In this document: piece after piece, positions 28,000 to 40,700 of the stretch | Layout: every line of letters starts with the position of its first letter | Numbering within the stretch: position 1 is the first letter of the stretch | Made by a program: the position numbers and the translations under genes | The notes under the pieces: model-generated | Told to the model about the DNA's origin: nothing | The model's database searches: none | The model's input: the letters and a program-made list of their open reading frames with translations, nothing else | DNA from: Casuarius casuarius | Taxonomy: Eukaryota; Chordata; Aves; Casuariiformes; Casuariidae | Assembly (NCBI GenBank): GCA_003342895.1 | Contig: PTFA01000193.1 | Coordinates: 1,423,838 to 1,487,837 of the forward strand | DNA length: 64,000 bases | Reading direction: 5' to 3'

Positions 28000-30900
28000 A
28001 CCCGGGACTGTGCAGCCACCCCCAGCACCACCCGTCCCTGTCCCCATCCCTGGGGCAGGGGGAGCCCTGTCCCCTGCAAGGGACGGACTGTGTTCCTGGA
28101 CAGTTACTTGTTTTGGGAGAGCTAATGAGTGACTCGCAGTGATTTAACGTTTGACTTCGGCGAGTCCCTTGCACCGGGGCGCGTTGAGGGACCCGGGGGT
28201 CAGGGCCGCAGCAGCCCATTCGCTCCGCGTTTCATTTTGGGAGCGGTGGCGGTGGCTTGCTGCAGCCCTGCTGCTCCTGGGACCCCCGCGCTCCTCTGCC
28301 TGCCCCTCCTGGGTGTCCGCAGCCCCCCCTCCCCACGGGAAGCTCCTGAGCGAGAAAAGCTCTTGCATGTTGTCCCCAAAAGGTAAAATGGGTCGGGGGG
28401 TGCTTTCGGTAGTGGGGCTGGCTTTTTGTGGGTGGAGGTTTTTAAAAAAATGACTTGGCTTCTCCAGGAGGAGCGTTGCGGGTGGTGGCGGGTGGGCAGG
28501 GGGAGGGCTGGGGTGTGGGGGGACGTGGGTCCTCCTGGGGGTCCTCCTGGCCCAGGGGCAGGGCAGGCGCCTGCGAGGCGTTGCAGAGAGCCGTGTTTAG
28601 GGGGGCAGCGCTGGAAATCAGGGGCAGCTTTCGGGGAGCCGGGCCCTTGGGAGAAACCAGCCCTCCCACCCGGGGCTGAGCGGAGCCGCGCAGCTGGTTC
28701 CCTTCTGGAAAATGTCCTGTTCGTGCGTCTCTCGGACGCGGTGCCGCTAGATGTCAGCAGGAGCCTGCGACGTGCGGGACCCACGGGTGGGGACCGGCCC
28801 AGGGGACCGGAGCACCCTTGGGGCCATCCCCGGGGGGTCCTGGAGCATCCTCCCATCCGGGCCCTGAGCACCCTTGGCCGCGACACAGACATCCAGGCTG
28901 GGGTCAAACACCTCCGTCTCGGCATAGCGTTATTCTCCCAGGCGTCTTCTCCGACCGGGACAAGTGGGAGAGGCTGAGCAGGGCTGATTCAACCTGCTCA
29001 TCTGACTTTTCCCCCCTCACCTTCCCTATCAAATCCTCCCTCCCACAGGGCATTTGGTACCTTCGGCTCCGGCTGCTCTGGCAGCAACTGGCAGGGAAAA
29101 CCTGCTGCTCAAGCGGGCGCTGAGGGGGCAAAGTCTGGCACCGGCCCCGCAGCCCGGGGCAGAGTCTGAGGAGCACGAGGCTCGCAGCCCGTCTGCCGGG
29201 GCGCCAAGGACGAGCAGGAGAATTGCAGCTGGATAAATGAGCCCATTACCACGGGTGAGACGTACCCAGGCTGCGATAGGAGCCCGCTGTTACCTCGCGA
29301 CCTGCGAGCCGGATTTATTGCTGCAGGGCTTATTGGGAAATGGTTTATCAGCGCTGATCTAAGCGATAAAAGGCACCATAAACTGCAAACCTTTAGCCGG
29401 GCAGATGCATCGCAGGGGCTCGCTGCACCAGGCTCACCACTGGTTTTCAGGTGTCTCCAGCAGAGCGGAGAGCTGAGCCTGGCGTCTGGGTCTCCACCCA
29501 GGAGCAAGGACACCCCGGAAGGTCTCCATCCTCTTCCTCCTGTGTCCTTGGTGCTGCATCCCTCTGTCCACCATGCTCCAACCCCTTCTTGCCCTCCAAG
29601 ATCCAGCTGGTCCCTGAAATGCAGCTACCAGCTGCTACATCCTCTGCTCATCTGCTGTTTCACCGTCACCACCTCCTTCATCCCTCTTAGAGCCGTGGCC
29701 CACCCGGAACGGGGGCACCCAGCAGGGCTGCACGACGCCCACGCCGAACCCACCGCGGCTCCGGCCCCTGCAGCCCTTCCCATCTGTCAGCGCCGATAGA
29801 TCAGCACCGCGTTTCGGCAACGGCTCGCGGCCCCGGGCGGCAGCCTGCCTAAATGAAGGGTGACACCGGCCGCGGGCAGATCCGCTGTGGCGGCGGGGGG
29901 GTGGCCGCGGTGCAAGGGTTCCCCCCAGGGCTGTCAAGAAACGCCCTCCGCATCCCCGCCGCCGGCCGTGCCCCTTCGCCCCACGCGTCCCCGCCGGCCG
30001 GGAGCAGCTCTGGGGCTCGGCGCAGGGTGTCTCGCTGCAGCCCGGGCTGCTGTGGTTGCAAAGTCACGTTCCTCCTAGACTCTTGCAACATTAAATTAGA
30101 TGCACACAACACAAGAGCCGCGGGGCTGGGGAGGGAAAGGCTTCGCTCTGCCAGAGTGCGCAGGAGGTGGCCGTGGCTCGTCCAGCTGGCAATGGATGTG
30201 CCGGACCGTCGCGACTGCCATCTCATGGTGCTGTTTCCAGCCCCTTCCTCAAGGCATTAAATCCTTGCCCGTCAGCCGGCTCAGCACGAATGCTGAGACC
30301 ACATGTTATCCAGGCAGAAAAGCCAAGAAGGGGAAGCGGTTTGGGGTCTTCCTTTAGGATAATTTGCCTGATGAGCTGTTTTGCCCTGGTGCTGAGACCT
30401 GCAACGTGGCCCTTGGGGTCTCCATCAGCATTTCGGCATGTCCAGCATCCAGCCCTACCCCCTCTACCTACCGGGGGCCAAAAAGCCACAGCCGGCTCCA
30501 ACCCTAAATGTGTAAATGGACATGTTTGCTCATCGTGTTGGCGTGCGGAGGGCAGCCCGAGGGCAGCGTGTGGCCCCAGCCGGGAGCGTCACCATGCCGT
30601 GGTGGCCCCACGCGGGTGCAAAGAAGCTCCCGCGACGGCAGGGGCACCGCATCCAGCACGCTGGCCTTAAAGAGGGATGGACAGTGATTCGCAAGCAGCT
30701 CTTTAATTAAAGACATTGCCGTGGGCATAATGCTTTTATTAAATCTGCCTGGGCTTTCGCCGAGTCTCCGGCAGGCAGTAATGAAATTCTCCCCGCGCTG
30801 CCTCGGATGGGGATGAGTCAACGTGGGAGCAGAGCCGGCCGAGCCGGCCATGCCCTCCCGCTGCCCAGCCGAGGCTCGGGGGGCACCGGAGCCCGGCTGC

Positions 30901-31659
30901 GGGCAGGGGAGCAGCCGCCGGCACGGGCGGCGGCGGGTGGGACGCCTGTTTTCGCTGGTGATTTAGCGGCGCCTGTCTGCTGTCGTTCGGTGCAACGGCA
31001 CGCGGTTACTGTTTAACAGCCGGCGGAGAGCATCAGCGTTTTGCGGGGGCGTCGACGTGGGAACCTGCCTCCCGGCCACGGGAACCGGCGAGAGGGCAAC
31101 GCCTGGCTCCCCGCCGCACGTGTCCTCCGCCACGTGCTCCTTCAGCTCCCCACCCCAGCGGAAAATGCAGCTGGGTGCAAAAAAAAAAAAAGAAAAACTA
31201 TAGGGAACTCAGAAGTTTTCTGCTGATTAGTGAGTCGAATCGGCTCGGCGAGGGGCGAGGCGCAGCCGCAGGGACCTGCCAGCTGGACCATCCGCCCCAC
31301 GGCCGGGTCCAGTTCCCTGCTCCGCGTTTCTTGCCGGCACAGCCTGCAGCTTGCTCAGCACCACTTGATTGATATGATAATCATAAATTGATAGTTGTCG
31401 GGTAAAAACAGCGGTTCCTGCCCTTCCCCAGCTGCTCCCGGCGCTGGCGGCTTCCCCTCCCTCCGCCCGAGCTGATTATCAAATTAGCATTTTGCTGAGC
31501 TGCCGGGTTTTTTTTTTTCCCCCTACCTCAAGTTTTTATCGCTAAGAAATGCTAATTTGCAAGATGCCTCAGCAGAGGGTTGCTGTTGAAAAGCCCAGCT
31601 GGCGAAGGCAGCATCACGGTGCTCCGGTAAAGCCTACTGCAGGAAGGGCGAAAAGACAC

Positions 31660-31660
<1 letters not shown>

Positions 31661-31728
<68 letters not shown>
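31661..31728. repeat. 68-nt uninterrupted poly(C) run
   Basis: Sixty-eight consecutive C bases (poly-G on the minus strand), followed by GCCCCG. It can form G-quadruplex or i-motif structures and is hard to sequence, so the length is uncertain. Confidence 0.95.
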
Positions 31729-31729
<1 letters not shown>

Positions 31730-32833
31730 CCCCGAATCCTTCCCTTTGCTGCCTTGGAGGGCTGCAAAATGCAGAGCAGAATTAACATTTTTCACTAAAA
31801 GAAGAAAAAAAAAAAACCCCATATTTCAAGGCATCGTGGCTGTGAAAGGAGCAGCTGTAGGACGGCCGGGGTCTCTGGGGCTGCTCCAGGCAGCTCCGCT
31901 TCCCGCGAAGGGCTGCGAGCCCTCGGCTAATTTCTCTGAATACTGGATTTGGGGAATTCCTCAATGCTCTGAGCCTCGCTGCCTGCTCCCTGGGCTGGGA
32001 ATCGGAGCAGCCCACGCTCTCGGTGGTGGGAAAAAAATCACCCGTTAGTGAGCGGGCTAATTATTTCTGTCTGCAGAACTGATGGGCGCATTACGGCAAG
32101 TGGAGCCCGAACTTGCTAAATCTATTAAACCCCAATTAACCCTCTCTGGGTGCAATTAGGAAGCATTTATTCGGAAGTCAGAGGAAAGACGTGAGCGCGG
32201 GGGCCGGGGCTCGGCTCTGCCACGGGACGCCGGGGAGGTGCCGAGCCCCACCGGGCCTCTGCGAGAGCCGGCACGTCGTCCGGGCCCCGCGTCTGCTGCG
32301 CGACGGGGGATAAATCACGGGAGAAAGCAGAGCATCCGGATTCAAGGCCACAGGCTGGACAGTGCGGTTTGTATTCGGCCACGTGCCTGGCTTGAAAAGG
32401 CCAGAAAACGCTGTTTTTCTCGCCAATAGCAATTAAGTCCCCTTGCCTTCTCCTCGCGGAGAGCGCAACTCTGCTGAGAAGGGCCGGCGATAAGATCTGT
32501 GCAGCGAAGGCAAACAATCTGTTTCAGAAGAGGCTGAAGGAGCATTTATGGTGATTTTAATAGCTGCTTGGATAAACAACCGCGATAACCCGCACCAGAC
32601 TTCCAGCAGATGATTAATGCTCCAGTAGCAGTCATGCTCGCTTGCCTCAGGGCCAAGACTGTTTCCTTTCATTAAAGAAGAAAAAAAAAAGACAGGAAAA
32701 ATAATGGACTTTGCCACATTTTATCGGCTGATAGGTGCGGAGAGAACATGCTGGCCTCTTCCTGTACCCAGCGCTGGTGCCAGTGACGCTGGTCCTGTGC
32801 CGCAGATGTTGGTTGTTGAGGAAGACGGGATTG

Positions 32834-32998
32834 AGGGATGAAGGACGAGGGATGAGGGACGAAGGATGAGGGATAGAGGGATGAGGAATGAACGATGAGG
32901 GATGAGAGATGAAGTGTGAGAGATGAAGGATGAGGGACAAGGGATGAAGGATGAGGGATGAAGGATGAGGAACGAAGGATGAGGGATGAAGGATGAGG
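32834..32998. repeat. GGATGAR minisatellite
   Basis: About 165 bp of imperfect 7-bp units (GGATGAG/GGATGAA and variants), partly organised as 14-bp dimers. Purine-rich on the plus strand. Confidence 0.9.
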
Positions 32999-35900
32999 CA
33001 CGAGCAATGGGGGTCCATCCAGGCTCTCGCCTCTTGCCCACGGTGCTCCTTGCCCATCGGCAGCCCGGCCACGTGTCCTGCACCAAGCACATCACCTGCG
33101 TTGGTGGCCAGGCTCCCTGCACCGTTCCAGTCTCCTGGACCTGGAGACAACCCGTTGGGTTGTCCTAGGTCACCTCAGCTGCCCTCTGAGCCAGGGCTTT
33201 TTCCTCCCAAGAAGTGTCACTAGCACCACAAAAGCGGAGCATGAGGATGTGCTAACTTTGGCCACTGTCCTGGAAACGCGGCCCGGCCCTGGCGGCATTG
33301 GAGACTGCGGGAGGGGGACGTTTGGTCTGAGCCTGGGGTGTAATTCTCAGATTAATTTAGTGTAATTTATTATTGTTGTTACCTTGCACTGGCCACAGTA
33401 CTTGGCCTAATGGCTCGTAATTATTTTAGCAATTGCAGGTCTGAAATTAACTGTGACCAGCAAGGTTGCTTGGGTTGCATCATTTTTTTTAAGGCTCAGA
33501 AAAGAGCTGTTTGGATGAAAAATTAGGAACGGAGGCATGTTTTCCCTCTCCCTTACGGCAATGTCACAGCATCTGGGAAAGCAGCTTAGTGAATTATGCA
33601 CTACGATAATTGATTGAATTCAGCAGTAAATAAAGCAGGATCGTTTCAAGTCGGGGTCCAGAGACGGAGGACAAATTCTCCACGCAGGGAATTTTTTTAT
33701 CGGTCGCTGCAGGAGTCGTCCTGCCCGTAAAACCACGGCCGCTGGGAGAACTAGCATGCAATGGCACATCCCTCAAAAGGCCGTGGCCATGGAAAGCAAG
33801 ACGTTGTGCTCAGGAAGAGCAGGGGATGGAGGACCTGAGCATCCCCCAGCCGTAGACGTCAGCCCCCCGTGGCCGCGGGGATGCGGGGCTGAGGTTAGAC
33901 CAGGTAAAACTGCCAGCGCCAGGACGGGCTCCGAACGTCAGCTCCTCCTGTCCCCCGCGCTGCACGCAGCCTTTCCGCCTGCCAGGCTCCTCCTGTCACA
34001 GCCTTTCCGCCCCGATACGTTACGGAGCGCCGCAGAGCAGCAACGCGCTGTCAAGACGGGACCGGGCCATCCGGCGGCTCGGGCTCGATCGCCTTTGACA
34101 GGCTCTGCCCGGGCAGGGAGGGTTTGCAGGAGGCCGAGCTCGCCCTGCCCCGTGCCCGCTCGGGTCCGCTTTTACGTGGGCTCCGCTTTCGGGGCATTGC
34201 TCCCCGTTTGCATCCCGCGCGGCAGAAGAGGATGCTGGGGAGAGAGGTGAAAGCCTGCGGGCGCTCAGAGCCCACCCGGGGCAGCCAGTGGGCAGGATCA
34301 GGCCCCGAGGAGGGCTCCAGGCTGTAGTTATCCCTGCTGCAAAGAGAAAGGCAGGTGCAACCAAGCAAAGTGGTTCAAAGCAGCAAAAAAAAAAAGTGGT
34401 GATTCTTTGTGGCTGTGGGCAAAAGTCCTCCCGGGCTGGGAGCCACCACGGCAGCCGGGGTTGTCCCGCGGTTCTGCACCGTTGGTGGGGGACGATTGTC
34501 CGAGCGCCGCGGGGCTCCGTTTCCCTTCGATCGCTCGCTCAGTCTCCGTGGCAACCCCAGTTTTCGCATCCTTCCATCCCTCCATCCCTCTCTCCCGCCT
34601 CGATCGCCCGATTCAGCAGTGTCCTGCGGCCTGGGGTCGCACGGCTGCTCACGCATGGGCGATGCCGGCGAGCGGGGCGCTGGGCTCCCCGAGCATCCTC
34701 CGCCTCCCTGCATCCTGCCAGCTTTCCCAGCCCGCGGCCGCTCCAGCTCCCTGCCGTCTCCCGGGATGGGAGATGTCATTTCTTTCCAATCCCAGCTGGC
34801 ACTTTTTAGGGATGGGACATCACAGAGTCACGGATATCCTCAGAAAAGCAGCCTTCTTGCTCACGGCAAAGCCCGCGGCAGAGTCTCAGAGCAGCGATGT
34901 TAGATGCTCGGCTGCAAAACCTCCCCAGGACACCAGCGCTCTCTTTCCCCTTGGAAAAGGCCTCTGCGCAGCCCTTGCAAGCATTTCTAGCCCAAACCCT
35001 CTTGTCCTCTCCCAGAAGACACAACCAGAGGCTCCTTCAGGCTTTCAACCACCTCTCCTTGCAGCCGCGCACTGGCGTTGGGGACGACACCGTCCCTCCT
35101 GGGTCCCTTTGTGCCCTGCTCAGACGTGGCCTGTTGCCGGCCAGGCACTGGGGGCTCCGGGCTGATTTAACCCCCCGCCATCGCATGGCATCTGCCCGGA
35201 GCACAGCTGCCCTGGCCCGGGGAGGGACGCCGTGTTTACCCCAGAGCGAGCGAGCAGCAGAGCTGGCTCGCGGCTCGCTAATTTGGCAGCCTGCGGTGGC
35301 CCGTTCATCGCATAAACAAGCGAGGGATCAGAAGTCAGGCGACCCTTTCCCAGCCCGTGCAGAAAACCCGGCGCTTTGTGCCACGAGCTCCTCCCTCGCT
35401 ACGGCTTCCCCCGCTCTCCAAACACAACCTCACTAATTGCAACGTGCCTCCGGCCGCAGCGGGTTGCGGCAGCTCTTTGCCCAGGGAGCAAAGCCCAGCT
35501 CCAAGTGTGGCATCTCCCCCCCCGCCCTGCTCCAGTCACTGCTGTCCTCGCAATTCCCTGGAAAACACGCGCCACCGGGGTGTCTCCGCCGCGGAGCTGC
35601 TGCGACGCGGTCGGCACTTGCAGGACAGCGGAGCCTCGGCGCTGGGCGGTTTCCTCCTCCAGCGAAGCTCGGAGCGAGGAAGGGCTTGGTTAATCCCAGC
35701 CCAGCTGGGCCAGGAGTAGATCGAGTGTGCAGACACACCGGGAAGGGTGCGGAGCCCAGAGAGAAGCAAATATGCTGAGTGCACTCGAGATGTGCCCCCG
35801 GACGGCTGCACCTGCCCGGCCCGGGACACTGCGAAATGCTCGTGCTGCGCTGGGATTGCAGAGCAAAGCGCCGCGTGCCAGGGGCTGCAGAGCCCGGCTG

Positions 35901-37448
35901 GTCCCGAGCCTCCCCGTGACTCTGGGAAGGTGGGAAAATCACTCCCTGGAACCGCAGGGCTGCAAGAAACCACGCTTGGGTGCTGTCCAATTTGGAGCCG
36001 GACCAACCATTTTTCAAACTTTCCAGCAAACCGGAGCTTCCAAAGACCTGTGGCCCATAGCAAAACCGGCCGCGGAGGAGCGGGGGGGACCCGTGGCGGC
36101 TGCCAGGGTCGCTCCGGCCCCGGGGGACAGGGAGGCAGGGGGCCATGGAGCCCCCTGGGAGCGATGCCGTCGCCAGCCCTGCGATGCCATTGCAGTTTGC
36201 ACCTGAATGAGGGCTTGGTGCGGTGGGGGGTGAAGCTTTTTCGGGTGCCGACGGCCACCCGAGCAGGAGGGTGGGAGGGCAGGGCTTGCCGTGGCATGCA
36301 GTGATTCACAGAGGGGCAGTTTAATAGACGTCAGGGGATTGCAAGCTCCTAAATCCCTTCCTTTTTTTCAGGAATTGGCCCTTCGCTCCCCCCCCCGCTG
36401 TGTCATTCCCCGAAGCCGAGGCCCAAATCCCGAATCCCTTCCAGGCTCCGTGCAGAGGCACATGCGAGCAGAGGAAGCTCTTTGCAGCTCGGTTGCTGGC
36501 CAAATGAATGCACATTTAATCCGACATGATTACACCCTGCTCCTGGCGCTTAATTGCAGGGGCCGGAGCCAGGCTGGGCCGTTAACTCTTTCCCGGCTGC
36601 ACCGTGCCGCGGCCCGGGACGCCCGGCAGCAGCCGTGTCCCCACGTGGGCTCCCCCGGGTCTCCTGCAGGTGGGCGCAGCACGGTGGCGAGGACCCCCGG
36701 GAGGACACGGCCATGCGGGGTGGTGGCACTGGGATCCGGTACGTCCCCGCTGCTATGGGGGGACCCCGACTCCCCAAGGGGCCACGGGGCTGGGCGGACA
36801 CGTGTGAACTGTGTCTTCCCCCAAAACCCAGCCTGGCTGTGCATCTGGGCCCGGCCATGGGGAAAGGGGATTATTTAATTTAAAAAAATTAATAAAAAAA
36901 AAAAAAAGGAACTATCAAGCCTATCAAGCTCACTGAAACAGGGCTGGTTTTCATTTTGAAGCAACTTTTTCTTCCTCAATTGTCATCAAACTAATGCCTC
37001 AAAGTTCAAAATATTTCACATGATGCGATTTCACTCACAGCTGGGACAGATACTCGGTTTCTCCAAAATGAGACACTTCTGCCCAGGGGGCCGTTTTGGC
37101 AAGGAGAAGCCGGGGAGGGGGGGGGAAACGGGGCTGATGCACCGCTGCGTGACCCCGCGGTGGGGAAACCGGGACCCCGCTCGCCCCCAGCCCTCCCGGG
37201 CGCCGCCGGCTCCCAGCCTCGCTCCTTCCTTCCCCTCGCCCTTCCTCTTCTTCCCTCCTTTCCCTTCCCTTCCCAGCCGGTTTCCGGACCCTCCCGGTGC
37301 CGCAAGGGGCGAAGGGGACTTTGCCCCCCGCGGCAGCGCTCGCGCCGCGCTCCTTCCCGCGGAGCTGCCGAAGGGCGAGCGACACCGCGCCGTCCGGGCG
37401 GCCGGGGAGGCAGGCTCGGTGGGCAGGGTTTGCGCGCCGGCAGCAAGC

Positions 37449-37455
37449 TTATAAG
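37449..37455 (+). promoter_or_regulatory. Candidate TATA box of somatic ACE promoter
   Basis: TTATAAG lies about 85 bp before the ACE start codon inside a CpG-rich region (about 37,140-38,300). A start site near 37,475-37,485 and a short 5' UTR of about 55-60 nt would follow. The assignment is by position and sequence only. Confidence 0.5.
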
Positions 37456-37536
37456 CAGCCGGCAGCTCAGCGAAGCTCTCTCAGCCCGGCGCGCCGGCGG
37501 GGAGCTCTGCAAAGCCCCGTCCCGGCGCTCGCCGCG

Positions 37537-37749
37537 ATGCCCCCGGCGCTGCGGCTCCTGCTGCCGTGGCTCGGCCTCGCCGCCGCGCTGAGCCCCGACC
37601 TGCTGCCCCCCGAGCATGAGGCCACCGAGGCCGGGGCCGCGCTCTTCGCCAGCGCCTACAACAGCAGCGCCGAGACCGTCCTCTTCGCCAGCGTCTCGGC
37701 CAGCTGGGATTACTACACGGACCTGACGACGGAGAACGCGGCTCTGCAG
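37537..37749 (+). CDS. ACE: ACE exon 1 (signal peptide)
   Basis: Residues 1-71. Signal peptide [19 protein letters not shown], then [20 protein letters not shown] with an N-glycosylation sequon (NSS) and the family motif [11 protein letters not shown]. The ATG at 37537 is in a GCCGCG-ATG-C context with no in-frame family sequence upstream. The donor GTGGGT follows. Confidence 0.95.
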
Positions 37750-40700
37750 GTGGGTGCCACCGCCGCGGCGGGGATGGGGGGCTCGCGGCGGCTGCGCGGG
37801 GGGGATTTGGGCAGAGCGGGGCGAGCGCCGGGAGCCCAACATGTCCTGGAGGACCCTGTCGTGCAAGGACGCGGTGCTATAGGCACAGTGCATGGACTGC
37901 AGCCATACGTGCAGCCCCTATGGATCGCGGTGCACGGCGCTGTGCATGCACGAGCAGCACCCCGACAGCCCCGTCTGCATCTCAGCGCGTTTCGGGACCC
38001 GGAGCAGAGCCGGTCCCGGGGCGTCCCGGTGGGCAGGGGCCCGCGTCGCGCCCCGCCGCGGGAAGGAAAGCAGCGTTCCCGCGGGACCGACCCGTTGCAG
38101 GGGAGCGGGCGCTCTCGCCGCCGGCTCGGCCCGCTGCCCAACGTGCCACCGTGCCCCTTCGGGCTTTTTCGGAGCGCTGACGCGACGTCTGGGCCGGCGC
38201 CCAGCGATGCATGTGCAGCTGTTGCGGTGGGGACAGGGACAGCGGAGCAGCGTGGGAGCGGTGGCAGGGCGCCGCGAAAGCACTTTGCCGTGATTTTCTT
38301 ACGGGCCATTCCCAGAACTCAGCTTGGACCCTTCCCGGTCTTAATAAACACTGGAAAAACAAAATCAGGTAGTCGCTACGACATCAAGGCTTTCGGGACG
38401 TCTTGGGCCAGCCCTGCTCCCTCCCAGCAGCTCCCAGGCCTGGAGGGCTGGGTTTTGGGGACAGATGGGAAGATCAAGAAGACTCGATGGCGTCTCGTGG
38501 CTTTTTTTGGGCATCCTGGCAGGGCAGAGCAGCCCCTGGGGCAAATCTCGTGGCTGCTGAATCCTCCCTTTCGCCAGGTCAAGTCCGGAGACCAGTGAGT
38601 CACTGGTGCCGCGGAGATGGGGCAGGCTGGACTTTGGCAGGCAGGGGCGGTCGGCTCACGTTTGTGTTTCTTTTCTTCGGCTTTTTATTAGCACCGAGCA
38701 ATTTGCTGTCAGGCAGGGCAGAGCCGGGAGACACGGGGGCTGCGGGCGCTCGAGACGTGCGAGGAAAGGTGGGGCCGGGGGACCTTTGAGCTCCTTCGGA
38801 AAGCTGCATCCTCAGCAGATGTTTTGCGCACGTCTCGGGGAAAGTAAAGCGCTGCCTGGACCCGGCTCCCATCCTGCCGAGCCCTCGGCAGCGGGAGCAA
38901 AGGGCCTGGGACCGGCCTGTCCCCGGCGTCCCCATGCCCAGGGCCACGGGTCCGTCCCGCCCCACGTGGGCTGTGGGCAGGGTGGGCATCTCCATCAGAG
39001 CGGTTGGCTCTGGCTCGCTCCGCCGGAGCTGTCACTAGGGTTTAGGGCACGATTTGCCTGACCGAACGCAGGCGGCTGTTTAAGGAGAAGACGAAACGCA
39101 GCTGGACTCTGCTCGCTGCAGCTGACGGCCCTGCAATGGGGTGCGGGATCTCCGCCGCGGACCTCTGCGTTTAGCGAGGTGACTCCCACCAGCTCGGGTC
39201 CATCCCAGGATCCATGGAGCATCACTCCTGCTCCCGAACGGGGGGCTGCGGGCAGCCACGTGTCCCCTGGGACGCCGGGGCCGGACTCCTCACCGTGCTG
39301 CAGGTGGTCGTGGAGGTCCCGGGGAGGTGGCGTGCCCCCGCTGGGGGATCTCCTGGCCCTGGCAGACTGGGTGGGCGCAGGGGCACCCGGCTCTGCCCGC
39401 AGCAGGGTCCAGGGCATCCCGACGCCACGGTGTCCCGTGGGCTGCGTGGGTAAGTCCCCGGGGCAGCGTGCGGCCCCGTTTGCCTGTACCACCCCTCCCT
39501 CCCTGCTGCCGCCCAAGGGAAAGCAAAAATTAAAATAAAACAAACCAGGCTTGCTGGAGGCTGGCTTACAAAGCCATGAATAACAGCTAATGAGCTCCAT
39601 AAATCACGCCGCGATGGCAGCGACAATGAACAGGCACTTTGTTGTGGTTTCATCCCTCCCTTTCCCCAGCCTGGGCCAGGACCCGCTCGGGAGAGCCGCC
39701 TTTCCCGGCCGATCGCGAAACGCAGCTCGCGCCCGGGGGGCCGAGACGCTCCCGCCCGGGACGCGCACGGGCCCAAAATCACGGCCGCCTGCCGGGACTC
39801 CAGCTGGCTAAATAACCCCCCGCGGCGCGGGAGGCCGGGGCTGCTCCCCGCGGCTCCCGCGGCCCTGGGAAGGCAGCGGCGGCACGGCCGTGCCCGGGAG
39901 CAGCCAGAGCCCCCAGAGCCAGGGCTGCGTTCGGGAGCCGCGTCCTGGGCTGAGCTCCTGGGGCGAGCGGGTGCCAGGGTCCCGCGTTGCAAGGTGAACC
40001 CAAAATAGGGTGCTGATGCGGCACGGATTGGGTGCAATTCAGCTAAATGGTAACGCTCTGGTATAACCGTGATGGCTCAGCAGCCCGATGGTCAAGGCAT
40101 GGCCAGGGCACTATAGACGGAGACTATAGACTATAGCGTATGTATGGAGGAGCCGGGCAGCCTCTCTGCATCACGCCGCAGCGCTCCCAGGTTGCACCCT
40201 GCCCGCTGCGGTGGGATCTCCCCGCCACCTCCCTGCGGCACCTTTGGCTCCTCGGTTCTCCCCGTTGGGTGACATGAGACATGTCAGGTTTGTCCTACCC
40301 AAACCTGAACCCAGCCGTGGAGATCCAGCTGTGGCCATAGGGAGAAAAATGTAGATATGGAAAGGAGACAGATACAGAAAAGGAGATACAGAAAAGGGGG
40401 TATAGAAAGAAGCTGTAGCCTCCGCGAGGCTGGAGGCTCCCCGCTCCACCAAGCTCCTCCAGTCCCCAGTGGCTGGAGCTGGCCGACGGCGTCCCAGACA
40501 TCCTGCCTGCGATGCGTGGGCAGAGCTTCCCGATGGCCAGCGAGACGGACAAGGCGGACGACGCTCCCTTATGTGCTTCTGGTGCTGCTCCGGCCCGCGG
40601 GCCGGTGGCCCCATGCCTCCAGCACCTCCAGGGCTGCGGGGAAGGTGCAAATCTCACCCGTTGAACTGCCAGGCAAGCAGAATAGCATACACGCTCTGGT

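Larger units (their letters stand above)
28000..37440. other. Intergenic region between divergent CYB561 (-) and ACE (+)
   Basis: No gene is recognised in this 9.4-kb interval. The many open frames are GC-rich and mutually overlapping, and show no domain. It holds a 68-nt poly(C) run, a GGATGAA-type minisatellite (32834-32998), and AT-rich islands with TAAT cores (31365-31570, 32045-32175, 33340-33520, 36505-36560). These may be enhancers shared by, or private to, the flanking genes. Confidence 0.7.

Noticed and set aside
28000..37440. Numerous long open frames in the CYB561-ACE interval
   Set aside because: They occur on both strands in GC-rich DNA, overlap each other, lack domains and splice logic, and several simply read through homopolymers or minisatellites.
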